NCBI GenBank assembly: GCA_014896305.1
Contig: JADBKQ010000003.1
Coordinates: forward strand, 122,389 to 186,388
Reading direction: 5' to 3'
Length of the DNA stretch: 64,000 bases
DNA from: Limnochordaceae bacterium
Lineage (GTDB): Bacteria; Bacillota; Limnochordia; Limnochordales; DUMU01
Shown here: piece after piece, positions 18,959 to 28,287 of the stretch
Position numbering within the stretch: the stretch's first letter is position 1
Layout: each line of letters opens with the position of its first letter
Translations under genes and position numbers: made by a program
Notes under the pieces: model-generated
The model's database searches: none
What the model was told of the DNA's origin: nothing
What the model saw: the letters and a program-made list of their open reading frames with translations, nothing else

Positions 18959-21655
18959 CCGAGCCAATTTCTGTCGCAGGCGCTGCTCCAGCGCGGGTGT
19001 CAACGGCACCTCGACCGCTGGCCAGCGGGCAGCGGCAGCAGGGGCGGGCCCAGAAGCAACCATCACGTCCGTCTGGCCTCTATCCACGTCTGTAGCTGCC
19101 CCGCCGGTGGCTGCCGCCGACGACGAGCCTGACGCCAGCACGTTCTCTGGGGAGGTTGCCATTGCTGATGTAGCCGCTGTCTCGACGGCGGCCAACGCGG
19201 CCGCAGGCGAACCCATATTTTGAACTGGGGCCGGTGCGGACTCTTGCGCCAGACGGGCCTTCGCCTCGTCCAGCCGGGCGGCCAACGGCCCTGCCAGCGG
19301 CTGTTGCAGCATGGCCGCCAAAAGCAGCAAGGCGGCCTGTTTGTTCGGGACCAATCCCGCGGTACCGTTGCCCCCTCCACCACCGGGGAAGGCGATGGGC
19401 GCGCCTACGCAGGAAGGGCAACCGTCGGCACAAGGACAGCCCTGGATCAGGTCGAGGCAGCTGGCCAGGACTTGATCGAGGAGCCGGTAAACCCGCTCGC
19501 TGAACCCCAACCCGCCCGGATACCGGTCATACACATAAACCGCCGGTAGCCCCGCCGCACCCGTATCGACCGTCGTGCCCACGTCGGCTGGATCGCACAT
19601 GGCATACAGGGGGACCACTTCGGCCAGCGTGTTGGCCAGTCCAAGCAACCCTTCCGCGGCACTCAGCCCGGCTGCCTCCACCAGCCGGCGGGCTTGCTGG
19701 CCGGGGGCCAGCCAGACGCCGAGCGTGTGCAATGTCCGAGTGGGTAACCCTTGAATCAAGCCGTAACCGACATTCTCCCGGGTGGAGAAGCGGATCTTCT
19801 TGAACATATACGGAGCAAAGAAGATGTCGACCGCCCCAAAGCCTGCAGTCGCCTCGCTCTTCTCCTGGCTCGCCTCCACCCGCTCTACCCGCACCCGGCG
19901 TTCCGCCACAGCCTGGGTGTAATACTCCAGCTCTTCCTTGTGCACGTGAGCCACGTGCTGCTCGGTGTCTAGCCGGTCCACCAGGTAGCTTTCGCCGTTG
20001 TGCAGGTAGACCGCTTGCGGGTGAAGCTCGAGGAAGGCACTCACCTCATCGGTCGTCCCCAGTACCTGGGGTGGAGCCCCCGGTTCTTTGTCGAGGACCG
20101 TATAGGTGACATCATCCAGGGTACGCAGGCCAAACTGGCTGGCCGGATGGGGATGCCCCTGCCAGCGAGCCTGCCCGCCTACTCGTATGACCTCCCCCTG
20201 CTCCTCCAGCAGCTGCAGCAACGACGGGGCATACCGGCCAAACAGCGTCAACTCCTCCGGAACGAGCACGGTCTCGGCCAGAGCCGCGCGCAGATGGTTC
20301 AGACAAACGTATGGGTTGCCCGGGTCGATCACAGCGTGCTCGGGCGAGCGGCCGAAAAAGTAGTCGGGGTGGCGACAAAGGTACTGATCGATAGGACCGG
20401 GTCCGGCAATCAGCACGGATAGCGATGGCTCTTGCCCGCGCCCCGCTCGTCCTGCCTGCTGCCAGGTGCTAGCGATGGAGCCGGGATACCCCACCAGCAC
20501 GCTGGCGTCGAGCCCCCCGACGTCGATTCCGAGTTCGAGAGCGTTAGTAGAGGAGACCGCCAGCAGTTCACCGGAGAAGAGCTGTTGCTCCACCTGGCGA
20601 CGTTCTTGCGGCAAGTAGCCGCCGCGGTAGGCACGAATCCGGTTGGCCAGGCGGGGGGCTTGCCGCAGCAATTCTTCCTGCACGTAGCGGTAGAGTAACT
20701 CCGCCCCACCCCGCGTGCGGCTGAACACAATGCTGGTCACCTGCTGCTCCATGAGCCGGACCACCAGGTCCCGCGCCTCCAGGACGCTGCTGCGCCGGAT
20801 CTCTCCCTGGCTCACCACGGGCGGATTCCACAGGACGAAGGTGCGCGGACCCCTGGGCGAGCCGTCCTCATCTACCACCGTGAACGGGGAACCAACCAGG
20901 GCAGACGCCAGTTCACCCGCATTGGCCACCGTCGCTGAAGCTGCCAGGAATTGGAGTTTCGCTTGCGGGTTGTGTATCCGCACCAGACGGGCCAACCGTC
21001 GCAAAACCAGGGCGACGTTGGAGCCGAAGACGCCGCGGTATGTGTGAATCTCGTCGATGACCACCCAGCGCAGTTGACCCAGGAAATGGGACCAAACGCC
21101 ATGATTGGGCAGAATGCCGGCATGAAGCATGTCGGGGTTGGTCAGGATGATCTGACCTTCCGCCCGCAAGCGACGCCGGGCTGCCACCGGCGTATCCCCG
21201 TCGTAGGTACCGGCCCGCAGGCGAATCCCAGCTAGCTTCTGCGCAAGTTGCTCGAGGGAGCGCAGTTGATCTTGAGCCAGCGCCTTGGTGGGAAAGAGGT
21301 ACAGCGCCCGGTGATTGGGATGAGAGAGCAGATCTTCCAGCACGGGCAGGTTGTAACACAGGCTCTTGCCACTGGCCGTACCCGTGACCACCACCACGTT
21401 GTGGCCGGCCCGGGCCAGATCCAGGCTGCGCGCCTGGTGGACGTAGAGCTGAGAGACCCCCTGTTGGGCCAGCGCCTGCGCCAGGGAAGGCGGCAACGGC
21501 TGGGCAGGCTGGGCGTAGCGGGCCGGACGCGCCGGCAGTTCACGCAATGTCAAGAGGCGGGGGGAGCGTGGCGTACCGCGGCCCGGGCGGGCGGGTTCTT
21601 CGGGTTGCGTGGCCCATTCCGCCCGCAGGGCGTCGAGAAACTGGCGAACGTTCAT
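18830..21655 (-). CDS. DEAD-box helicase with C-terminal DUF1998-type Cys domain (MrfA/YprA-like)
   Basis: VVTGTASGKSLCYNLP, LFPTKALAQDQ, VIDEIHTYRGVFGSNVALVLRRL, QAGRAGRG, and CPCADGCPSCVG Cys motif. Confidence 0.85.
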   Translation of the reverse strand: MNVRQFLDALRAEWATQPEEPARPGRGTPRSPRLLTLRELPARPARYAQPAQPLPPSLAQALAQQGVSQLYVHQARSLDLARAGHNVVVVTGTASGKSLCYNLPVLEDLLSHPNHRALYLFPTKALAQDQLRSLEQLAQKLAGIRLRAGTYDGDTPVAARRRLRAEGQIILTNPDMLHAGILPNHGVWSHFLGQLRWVVIDEIHTYRGVFGSNVALVLRRLARLVRIHNPQAKLQFLAASATVANAGELASALVGSPFTVVDEDGSPRGPRTFVLWNPPVVSQGEIRRSSVLEARDLVVRLMEQQVTSIVFSRTRGGAELLYRYVQEELLRQAPRLANRIRAYRGGYLPQERRQVEQQLFSGELLAVSSTNALELGIDVGGLDASVLVGYPGSIASTWQQAGRAGRGQEPSLSVLIAGPGPIDQYLCRHPDYFFGRSPEHAVIDPGNPYVCLNHLRAALAETVLVPEELTLFGRYAPSLLQLLEEQGEVIRVGGQARWQGHPHPASQFGLRTLDDVTYTVLDKEPGAPPQVLGTTDEVSAFLELHPQAVYLHNGESYLVDRLDTEQHVAHVHKEELEYYTQAVAERRVRVERVEASQEKSEATAGFGAVDIFFAPYMFKKIRFSTRENVGYGLIQGLPTRTLHTLGVWLAPGQQARRLVEAAGLSAAEGLLGLANTLAEVVPLYAMCDPADVGTTVDTGAAGLPAVYVYDRYPGGLGFSERVYRLLDQVLASCLDLIQGCPCADGCPSCVGAPIAFPGGGGGNGTAGLVPNKQAALLLLAAMLQQPLAGPLAARLDEAKARLAQESAPAPVQNMGSPAAALAAVETAATSAMATSPENVLASGSSSAAATGGAATDVDRGQTDVMVASGPAPAAAARWPAVEVPLTPALEQRLRQKLARLREGIPQDRPAWERRPAPTPGGSRTLTRRGRGDQSYGAEQDQ

Positions 21656-23175
21656 GGGCGACCGCTCTCCTGCGAAGAGGCGAGCGATGAGCCTGGGGTC
21701 ACCGTCGATCCTTCAATGCGCCGGCCTATCTGGCGGGCAGCTACCGTGATGTCGCCCGCCCCCATGCAAAGGATGAGATCCCCGGAACGGGCATGGGAGC
21801 AGACGTACTCCACCACCTCGTCCAGGGTTGGCAGGTAATGGACCGGTCGCTGCAGTTCCTGCTCCACCTTCCGGGCAAGAACAGCACCATCGACATCGGG
21901 CCATGGTTCTTCGGGCGGGGGAGAATAGACCTGGGTCATCACGATCTCATCGGCCTGTCGAAACGCCGCCGGGAACTGGTCGAGCAAGTAGTGGGTGCGA
22001 GCATAGCGGTGGGGCTGGAAGACCGCCCAGAGACGGCCCGGATGGCCAGTACGCGCCGCGGCGATCGTCGCGGCGATCTCTGAGGGGTGGTGGGCGTAAT
22101 CATCGATCACCCGAATCCCACCGGTCTCGCCCACCGTCTCAAAGCGGCGGCGAGCGCCCCGAAACATGGCCAGGGCCGCACAGGCCGGTTCCAGGTCCAG
22201 GCCGAGCCAGTGAACCACCGCCAGTGCCGCCAGAGCGTTGGAAACGTTGTGGCGCCCAGGAATACGCAGCTGTAACTCCCCCACCGGCTTGCCCTGGTGC
22301 AAGAGCTGGGCGCGAGCCCTGCCACCCTCTAGCTGGATCCGATCCGCACTCCATTCCGCCGGCACATCCAGCCCGTAGGTCACCAGAGGTCGCGGCCAAT
22401 CGGCCGTCAGTTGCCGAAGCGTGGGCGAGTCCACCCCAACCACGCCTACCCCCTCGGGCTTCACCTGGCCAAGGAACTGGCGGTAGGCCGCTACCAGGCG
22501 GGTAAAGTCGCCGCCGTAATGCTCGAGGTGGTCGGGCTCGATGTTGGTGATGACCGTCACCGTAGGATAATAACGTAGAAACGAGCTGTCACTTTCGTCC
22601 GCTTCGGCGACCACCCAATGCTCGTCGGGCAGGCTTACCCACCGCCGGGCGGTGGCAGACCCGGTTGCTGCCAGCTCGGGCTCGGCCGGGGGGCGAACGC
22701 TCTCCCCAGAACGCGCCCTCCCGTCCCTCCCGGGCGTGCATATGGGCCACCGTTCCCCTTGAATCTGCCCACCGATCACCCCTTCCACCCGTAGTCCAGC
22801 CTGCCGCAGCGCCACCGTGATCATGGAGGTGGTGGTCGTCTTGCCGTGCGCCCCCGTCACCGCCACAGAATGTCCCTGGTTGACCAGACGGGCGAGCAGA
22901 TCGGACCGGTGAACGACGCGTAACCCCAGACGACGGGCCTCCAGCAACTCGGGATTATCTGCGGGAATGGCCGTGGAGATGACCACCTCATCCGCTCCGT
23001 GTACCTGTTCAGCCCGGTGGCCTACGTAAATGATCGCTCCCGCCTCCCTGAGATGCTGGAGGACCTCGCTGTCGTACAAGTCAGACCCGGACACGGGCTC
23101 CCCCCGGTCCAGTAGAACCCGGGCCAAGGAGCTCATGCCCGCTCCCCCGATTCCGATAAAGTGGTGATGGCCCAT
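21652..23175 (-). CDS. murC: UDP-N-acetylmuramate--L-alanine ligase
   Basis: FIGIGGAGMSSLARVLLDRG, TGAHGKTTTTSM, EADESDSSFL, DDYAHHPSEI; start ATG 23175. Confidence 0.93.
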   Translation of the reverse strand: MGHHHFIGIGGAGMSSLARVLLDRGEPVSGSDLYDSEVLQHLREAGAIIYVGHRAEQVHGADEVVISTAIPADNPELLEARRLGLRVVHRSDLLARLVNQGHSVAVTGAHGKTTTTSMITVALRQAGLRVEGVIGGQIQGERWPICTPGRDGRARSGESVRPPAEPELAATGSATARRWVSLPDEHWVVAEADESDSSFLRYYPTVTVITNIEPDHLEHYGGDFTRLVAAYRQFLGQVKPEGVGVVGVDSPTLRQLTADWPRPLVTYGLDVPAEWSADRIQLEGGRARAQLLHQGKPVGELQLRIPGRHNVSNALAALAVVHWLGLDLEPACAALAMFRGARRRFETVGETGGIRVIDDYAHHPSEIAATIAAARTGHPGRLWAVFQPHRYARTHYLLDQFPAAFRQADEIVMTQVYSPPPEEPWPDVDGAVLARKVEQELQRPVHYLPTLDEVVEYVCSHARSGDLILCMGAGDITVAARQIGRRIEGSTVTPGSSLASSQESGRP

Positions 23176-23356
23176 CTGCCGGCCCCCCCTGCGTTGACTG
23201 CCTGCCCGCCTCAAGGTAGGGAAGGCGCTCAGGCTCCATGCGGCAGGTAGCCGCCGCGTGTGCCAGCATTCCCCAAGAGCGGCGGTTTATCCTGCCTGGA
23301 CTGCACCGACTCCTCCGGATACAGCCCCGTCAGCGGGGTTCGAGCCGGGTAGGACC

Positions 23357-24259
23357 TCACGTCTGGCCAGCCGCCGGGGTGTGGGTCGACGGGAGTGACG
23401 GCGGCGTCGGAACAGGCGCCGGGGCAGGTGCAGGCGAAGGTGAGGGCACAGGTCCTGCGGCGCCCCGCACTACCTGAGCCAGTACTTCGGCCAGCGCGGC
23501 CGCGCTGCGTCGAGCCTCCTCCAGAGTGTTGTCGGTATAGTCGCCTATATACACCGTCAGACTGTTCGGATGCAGCTTTCCATTATAGTCCTGATGCTGC
23601 GTTTTGAGCCCGCGCGAAAGATCTGGATAGAGGTGGTTGAGGCCTGTTCGAACCTGTTCGGCAAAGGCGAAATTCCGTTCTAGTTCCGGATTGTCTAGAT
23701 CCCCCACGACGAGCAGGATTTTGGCCGCCGGCTGCCCATTGGCCATCCCGGTGGTGTACCCCTTGGGCTTGCCGGGCAGACCGTCCCGGTGGATATCCAC
23801 CACGGCGGCGACGTTCGGATGAGCCTGCAAGGTCCGCTTGACCACCTCGGCAGCGCTCTTGTAGGCTTCATCATACCGCGGCCAGTCGTTGAGTTGCTGC
23901 AGATGGATAGCCTCGATCCCCCGGGCCTCCAACTGCCGGGCGAGCTCCGCCCCGACCTCCACGATATCCCCGGCGCGACCCCGGGCATGGCTCTCCGCTG
24001 GCTGGTAGTTTTCGGTGGCGTGCGTATGGTAGATCACCACCACCGGCCGGCTGTCCGCTCCTCCTGCGCTCCCTCCGCTGCTGCCCTGACCTCCGGGCAA
24101 GTTTACCTGGGGCAACGAGGAGAGGTTCTGACCCTGTTGCCGGGCGGACGGCGGCCAGACCCCGGTCACCCGCAGGACGACAACGCCCACCACCACCAAG
24201 ACAACCAAAACGAACAGAAGTCCCGGTCCTCGTGCTTCTCTTCCGGCTGCTTTGGCCAA
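23357..24259 (-). CDS. spoIIP: Stage II sporulation protein P
   Basis: VVIYHTHATENYQP, VVDIHRDGLP, NPELERNFAFAEQVRTGLN motifs; N-terminal membrane anchor; TTG start. Confidence 0.88.
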   Translation of the reverse strand: MAKAAGREARGPGLLFVLVVLVVVGVVVLRVTGVWPPSARQQGQNLSSLPQVNLPGGQGSSGGSAGGADSRPVVVIYHTHATENYQPAESHARGRAGDIVEVGAELARQLEARGIEAIHLQQLNDWPRYDEAYKSAAEVVKRTLQAHPNVAAVVDIHRDGLPGKPKGYTTGMANGQPAAKILLVVGDLDNPELERNFAFAEQVRTGLNHLYPDLSRGLKTQHQDYNGKLHPNSLTVYIGDYTDNTLEEARRSAAALAEVLAQVVRGAAGPVPSPSPAPAPAPVPTPPSLPSTHTPAAGQT

Positions 24260-24271
24260 CGTGGACCGCCT

Positions 24272-24300
24272 CCCTTCGGCATCAACCGTATGCCGAAGGG
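24272..24300 (-). promoter_or_regulatory. 11-bp perfect hairpin overlapping the spoIIP Shine-Dalgarno
   Basis: mRNA reads CCCTTCGGCAT-ACGGTTG-ATGCCGAAGGG-AGG...TTG; the SD AAGGGAGG (24269-24276) is partly in the stem. Confidence 0.6.
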
Positions 24301-24340
24301 GACCGGCTTAGACCGGACAGGCTCACCCTGCACCATCAAT

Positions 24341-25261
24341 CTATCCAGCGTCTCCGAGCTTCGCCAAGAGTTGGCGCAGCTCCCCTTCGCTGAACTCATA
24401 GGTCCGGCCGCAGAAACGGCAGACCAGCTGAGCGCCATGATCTTTGGCGATCATCTCCCGGATGGCCTCTTCGCCCAGGCTCAACAAACCTGCCCCCAAC
24501 CGCTGGCGGGAGCAAGAGCAAGTAAAAGCGGCTGGCTGGGAGGACAGAATCTGCAGGTTCATATCGGCAAACAGGCTCTGCAACAGCTCCTCGGGTTTCT
24601 TGCCCTCCTCGAGCTGGTGAGTGATCGTCGGCATCGCCTGGAGACGTGCCTCCATCGCACGAATGCTTGCGTCCGTCGCCCCCGGTAAGGCCTCGACCAG
24701 CAGTCCCCCTGCCCGCAAAACGTTCCCTTCTTCGTCCAGGCTCACGCCTAGCGCTACGGCGGCCCGGCGCTGTTCCGAACTGGCCAGGTAATGGGCTAGG
24801 TCCTGCGCAATCTCGCCCGAAACCAGAGGTACGGCGCCCCGGTACGGCTCTCGCAAACCCAGCTCCTTGATCACCCAGAGCGTTCCCTTGCCTACGGCCG
24901 CCCCCACGTCGATCTTGCCGTCCGGCCGGCGAGGCAGCTCCACATGTGGTTGTTGAACATAACCCCGAACCGCCCCTGTCCCGGTCGCCTCCGCCACCAC
25001 CATGCCCAGGGGCCCGTTGCCCATCAACTCTAGCAAGACACGCTCCTGGCCCTTTTGTAGTCCAGCGAGCAACAGGGCACCGGTCAGCGCCCGGCCCAAG
25101 GCGCAGGTGGCGGTGGGCCACGTGTCATGCCGGCGCCGGGCCTCAGCCACCAGTTTGTCGGTACGGGCCGCCAAAGCTAGCCAGTCGCCAGCCGGCGTCA
25201 TGGCATGCACCAGGCGATCCCGGCTCAGAGGGTCATCCAATGAACGGACGGCTTCTACCAT
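24341..25261 (-). CDS. hslO: Redox-regulated chaperone Hsp33
   Basis: MTPAGDWLALAARTDKLVAEARRRHDTWPTATCALGRALTGALLLAG plus C-terminal CSCSRQR and CRFCG zinc motif; start ATG 25261. Confidence 0.9.
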   Translation of the reverse strand: MVEAVRSLDDPLSRDRLVHAMTPAGDWLALAARTDKLVAEARRRHDTWPTATCALGRALTGALLLAGLQKGQERVLLELMGNGPLGMVVAEATGTGAVRGYVQQPHVELPRRPDGKIDVGAAVGKGTLWVIKELGLREPYRGAVPLVSGEIAQDLAHYLASSEQRRAAVALGVSLDEEGNVLRAGGLLVEALPGATDASIRAMEARLQAMPTITHQLEEGKKPEELLQSLFADMNLQILSSQPAAFTCSCSRQRLGAGLLSLGEEAIREMIAKDHGAQLVCRFCGRTYEFSEGELRQLLAKLGDAG

Positions 25262-25725
25262 ACCCACCTCACCACTACCCACCCCACCAGCAGGACGAGT
25301 AACAACAACAGCAGCAACAGCAGCGAAGGGCGGATGACGCCACGGCGTTGACGCCGCTGCCGGCGGCGTCGTTCTCGGGAGACTCGCTGCTCCCGGGCCT
25401 GGCCCAGCTCCGTGGCGGCCGCCTCCTGCTTGCCCGCCCATCGCCCTTCGTCCCGGGTACCGCTACCGCCGGCAAGCTCGTCCGGGCCAGCCAGCAACGT
25501 GTCGGGCACCAGGCCCAGGAACCGGGCATAGGAACGAAAGAAAGCCCGCGCATAGAACGTCCCCGGACAGGCAGCCCAGTCATCCCGTTCCAGCGCCAGC
25601 AGGTAGCGCTGGCGTATGTGGGTAGCCTGCTCCACCTCGGCCAGCGACAGGCCCTGGGCCAGGCGAGCCTGCCGCAACCGTTCCCCCATCCCGGCCGTCG
25701 CCGGATTGAAGTCCGCGGGATTCAT
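25255..25725 (-). CDS. RodZ-like helix-turn-helix protein with single TM and no extracellular domain
   Basis: GERLRQARLAQGLSLAEVEQATHIRQRYLLALERDDW...FYARAFFRSYARFLGL; poly-Leu TM at the C-terminus. Confidence 0.75.
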   Translation of the reverse strand: MNPADFNPATAGMGERLRQARLAQGLSLAEVEQATHIRQRYLLALERDDWAACPGTFYARAFFRSYARFLGLVPDTLLAGPDELAGGSGTRDEGRWAGKQEAAATELGQAREQRVSRERRRRQRRQRRGVIRPSLLLLLLLLLVLLVGWVVVRWVW

Positions 25726-28287
25726 CTAACTGTCCAGACTCCTCTCTCCCCGCCCCAGGCGTTGCCCGATCAAGATCTCCCTGGGCTTGGCGCCCTGAGC
25801 CGGGCCCACAATCCCTTTCTGCTCCATTTGATCGATCAACCGGGCCGCCCGGCTATAGCCGATGCGAAACCGGCGCTGCAACAGCGAGATGGAGGCTTGC
25901 CCCATTTCTGTCACCAGGTTCACAGCGTCCTCAAAGAGCGAATCCTCCGGGGTATCTTCGTTCGGCCCGTTTTCGCCGTCTGCCACCGGCTCCCATACCG
26001 ACGCTTCATACTCCGGCGTTCCCTGCCGTTTCCAGAAATCAACCAGGCGCTCCACATCGGGATCCAAAATCAGCGCTCCCTGCGCCCGCACCGGTTTGGC
26101 CGCGCCAATGGGGAAAAAGAGCATATCTCCCCGACCCAGTAGTCTTTCTGCTCCCAGCATATCCAGGATGACCCGGGAGTCGGTCTGGGAGGAAACGGCA
26201 AACGCGATGCGAGAAGGGATATTGGCTTTGATCACGCCGGTGATCACGTCTACTGAAGGCCTCTGGGTGGCGATCACCAGGTGGATTCCGGCAGCCCGGG
26301 CCATCTGGGCCAACCGCCAGATGGCATCTTCCACCTCCGCTGCGGCCACCAGCATCAAGTCCGCCAACTCATCGATGATCACTACCACGTAGGGGAGGGG
26401 TGCGGCTGGCGTCGCCGCCTTGCTGCTTTGCGCCTCCGGGTTCGGAGCCCCCCCGGCCCGCGCAGCCGCCCCGGCGGCGGCTGCACTCTCAATTACCGGC
26501 CGAGGCATGGGCAGACGGTCAATCGCCGCATTGTACCCTTCGATATTCCTGGCCCCGATCTGTGCGAATAGCTGGTAGCGCTCTTCCATCTCCCGCACCG
26601 CCCAGCGCAACGCGCCGGCGGCCTCCTTCGGATCGGTGATCACCGGGCAGATCAGGTGAGGTACACCGTCGAACGTGGTCAGCTCCACCCGTTTGGGGTC
26701 GATCATCAACAACCGAACTTGTTGCGGGGTGGATTTGTACAACAAGCTGGCAATCAAGGCATTGAGGCAAACGCTCTTGCCGGACCCGGTCGCTCCCGCA
26801 ATCAACAGGTGAATCATCTTGCGCAAATCGGCCACGACCGGTTCCCCCGCAATATCCTTTCCCAGTGCCAGCGCCAGCGGCGACGGGTGCAGCCGAAACA
26901 GGTCGCTCTCGATCACATCCCGGAAAAAGACCGTCTCCGGCTCCGGATTGGGCACCTCGATACCGATCGCCCGCTTGCCTGGAATCGGGGCTTCGATGCG
27001 CACGCCGGTCGCTGCCAACGCCAAGGCGATGTCGTCGGCCAGGTGCGTGATACGGCTCACTTTTACCCCCGGCGCCGGCTGCAGTTCGTATCGGGTAACC
27101 GTCGGCCCCCGGTGGACTTCCAGAACCGACGCTTGAATTCCGAAGGTCCGGAAAGTCTCCTCGAGCAACGCCGACTGGTCCGGAACTTGCCCTGCCCGGC
27201 GACGCCGGGCGGGACGAGACAGAAGAACGGCGTCGGGCAAGACAAAATGCCCGGCCGTCGGGATTCCATGCTGCCCGCGCACCTGCCGCCCGGCCGGCAC
27301 CGGCTGCGGATGGGAAGAACTGCGCTCACCAGCAGCAGTCTCCCGCCGCGTCTCCGATCCCTTGGAAGTCAAGCTCCTACCAGGCTCGCTGGTATCAGCG
27401 GGCCAGGGGGAAACGTCTTGTCCCTCTCTCTCCTGCCCGCCGACGCCCCCCACCGTCCCGCCTCGAGCCATCCCACTGCCCACTTCATCACCAGAAATCG
27501 TTACCCTGTCCCGGTGCCATCCCGCCAGCCCTGCCTGGGTTTGACCGGCCGCGTCCCTGGTCCCACCGGCAACGCCCCGCGCCACGCCGCGCTGCCAGGC
27601 CTGCCGGCGACGACCCTCCCGCCACCCCACCAGCCAGTCTTGAAACTGCCTGGCCTTTTCCCCGCCCCAGCGGCCCAGCTGCTGGGCCAACCTGAGGAAG
27701 CGGGCCAACGCCCCTGGCAGCCAAGACTGCTCGACGACCAGAATGATTCCTACCAACCCCGACGCCGGCAACAAGGTCCACGCCCCCGGCCAGCCAAACA
27801 AAGACAGCAGGCCGAAGGCCATCATAACCCCCAAAATGCCGCTACCATCTGCGATTGCGGCGGGAAGGAGCGCAGGGTTACTGCGCCACGACAAGTCTGG
27901 CCAGGCTAACGCCGCTCCCGCCGGCCAGACCCGCAGTTCCCAAGAGATGGCCCAGGTCAGGACCAGCAAAATGAACCCCAGCTGGTGCGCCCGCCCCGGG
28001 TGTGCCAGCTTTGGCACCCAGGCGCTGATCCCCCACAGGACCATCAACACCGCCGGCACGAACGCCAGCTGGCCGCAGAGCCAGGTCAGAGCTGCGACGA
28101 CCCAGTGGCCCACGGTGCCGCCCGCCCCGGTGAGCAGGGCCGCCAGTGCAAACAGGCCTACGGCTAGCCGGAGAATGCTGTGGATCGCACGGCGGCCCTT
28201 GCTGACGGTCACTGGCGGGGTCGCTCGACGAGTAAACAAAACACGCAAGAGACTGCGGTGCGGGCGATGATTTTCCACAACGTTCAC
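25726..28287 (-). CDS. DNA translocase FtsK/SpoIIIE
   Basis: GATGSGKSVCLNALIASLLYK, DELADLMLVAAAEVEDAIWRLAQMARAAGIHLVIATQRPSVDVITGVIKANIP, C-terminal gamma winged helix; GTG start overlapping pgeF stop (GTGA). Confidence 0.93.
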   Translation of the reverse strand: MNVVENHRPHRSLLRVLFTRRATPPVTVSKGRRAIHSILRLAVGLFALAALLTGAGGTVGHWVVAALTWLCGQLAFVPAVLMVLWGISAWVPKLAHPGRAHQLGFILLVLTWAISWELRVWPAGAALAWPDLSWRSNPALLPAAIADGSGILGVMMAFGLLSLFGWPGAWTLLPASGLVGIILVVEQSWLPGALARFLRLAQQLGRWGGEKARQFQDWLVGWREGRRRQAWQRGVARGVAGGTRDAAGQTQAGLAGWHRDRVTISGDEVGSGMARGGTVGGVGGQEREGQDVSPWPADTSEPGRSLTSKGSETRRETAAGERSSSHPQPVPAGRQVRGQHGIPTAGHFVLPDAVLLSRPARRRRAGQVPDQSALLEETFRTFGIQASVLEVHRGPTVTRYELQPAPGVKVSRITHLADDIALALAATGVRIEAPIPGKRAIGIEVPNPEPETVFFRDVIESDLFRLHPSPLALALGKDIAGEPVVADLRKMIHLLIAGATGSGKSVCLNALIASLLYKSTPQQVRLLMIDPKRVELTTFDGVPHLICPVITDPKEAAGALRWAVREMEERYQLFAQIGARNIEGYNAAIDRLPMPRPVIESAAAAGAAARAGGAPNPEAQSSKAATPAAPLPYVVVIIDELADLMLVAAAEVEDAIWRLAQMARAAGIHLVIATQRPSVDVITGVIKANIPSRIAFAVSSQTDSRVILDMLGAERLLGRGDMLFFPIGAAKPVRAQGALILDPDVERLVDFWKRQGTPEYEASVWEPVADGENGPNEDTPEDSLFEDAVNLVTEMGQASISLLQRRFRIGYSRAARLIDQMEQKGIVGPAQGAKPREILIGQRLGRGERSLDS

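Noticed and set aside
16056-21655. Possible phage-defence island (two helicases, e.g. DISARM-like)
   Set aside because: No methylase, nuclease, PLD or other DISARM/BREX partner nearby; both helicases have housekeeping-like relatives (YqhH, MrfA).
26656-27909. 417-aa plus-strand ORF opposite ftsK
   Set aside because: Antisense shadow ORF; ftsK translation shows full conserved motifs.
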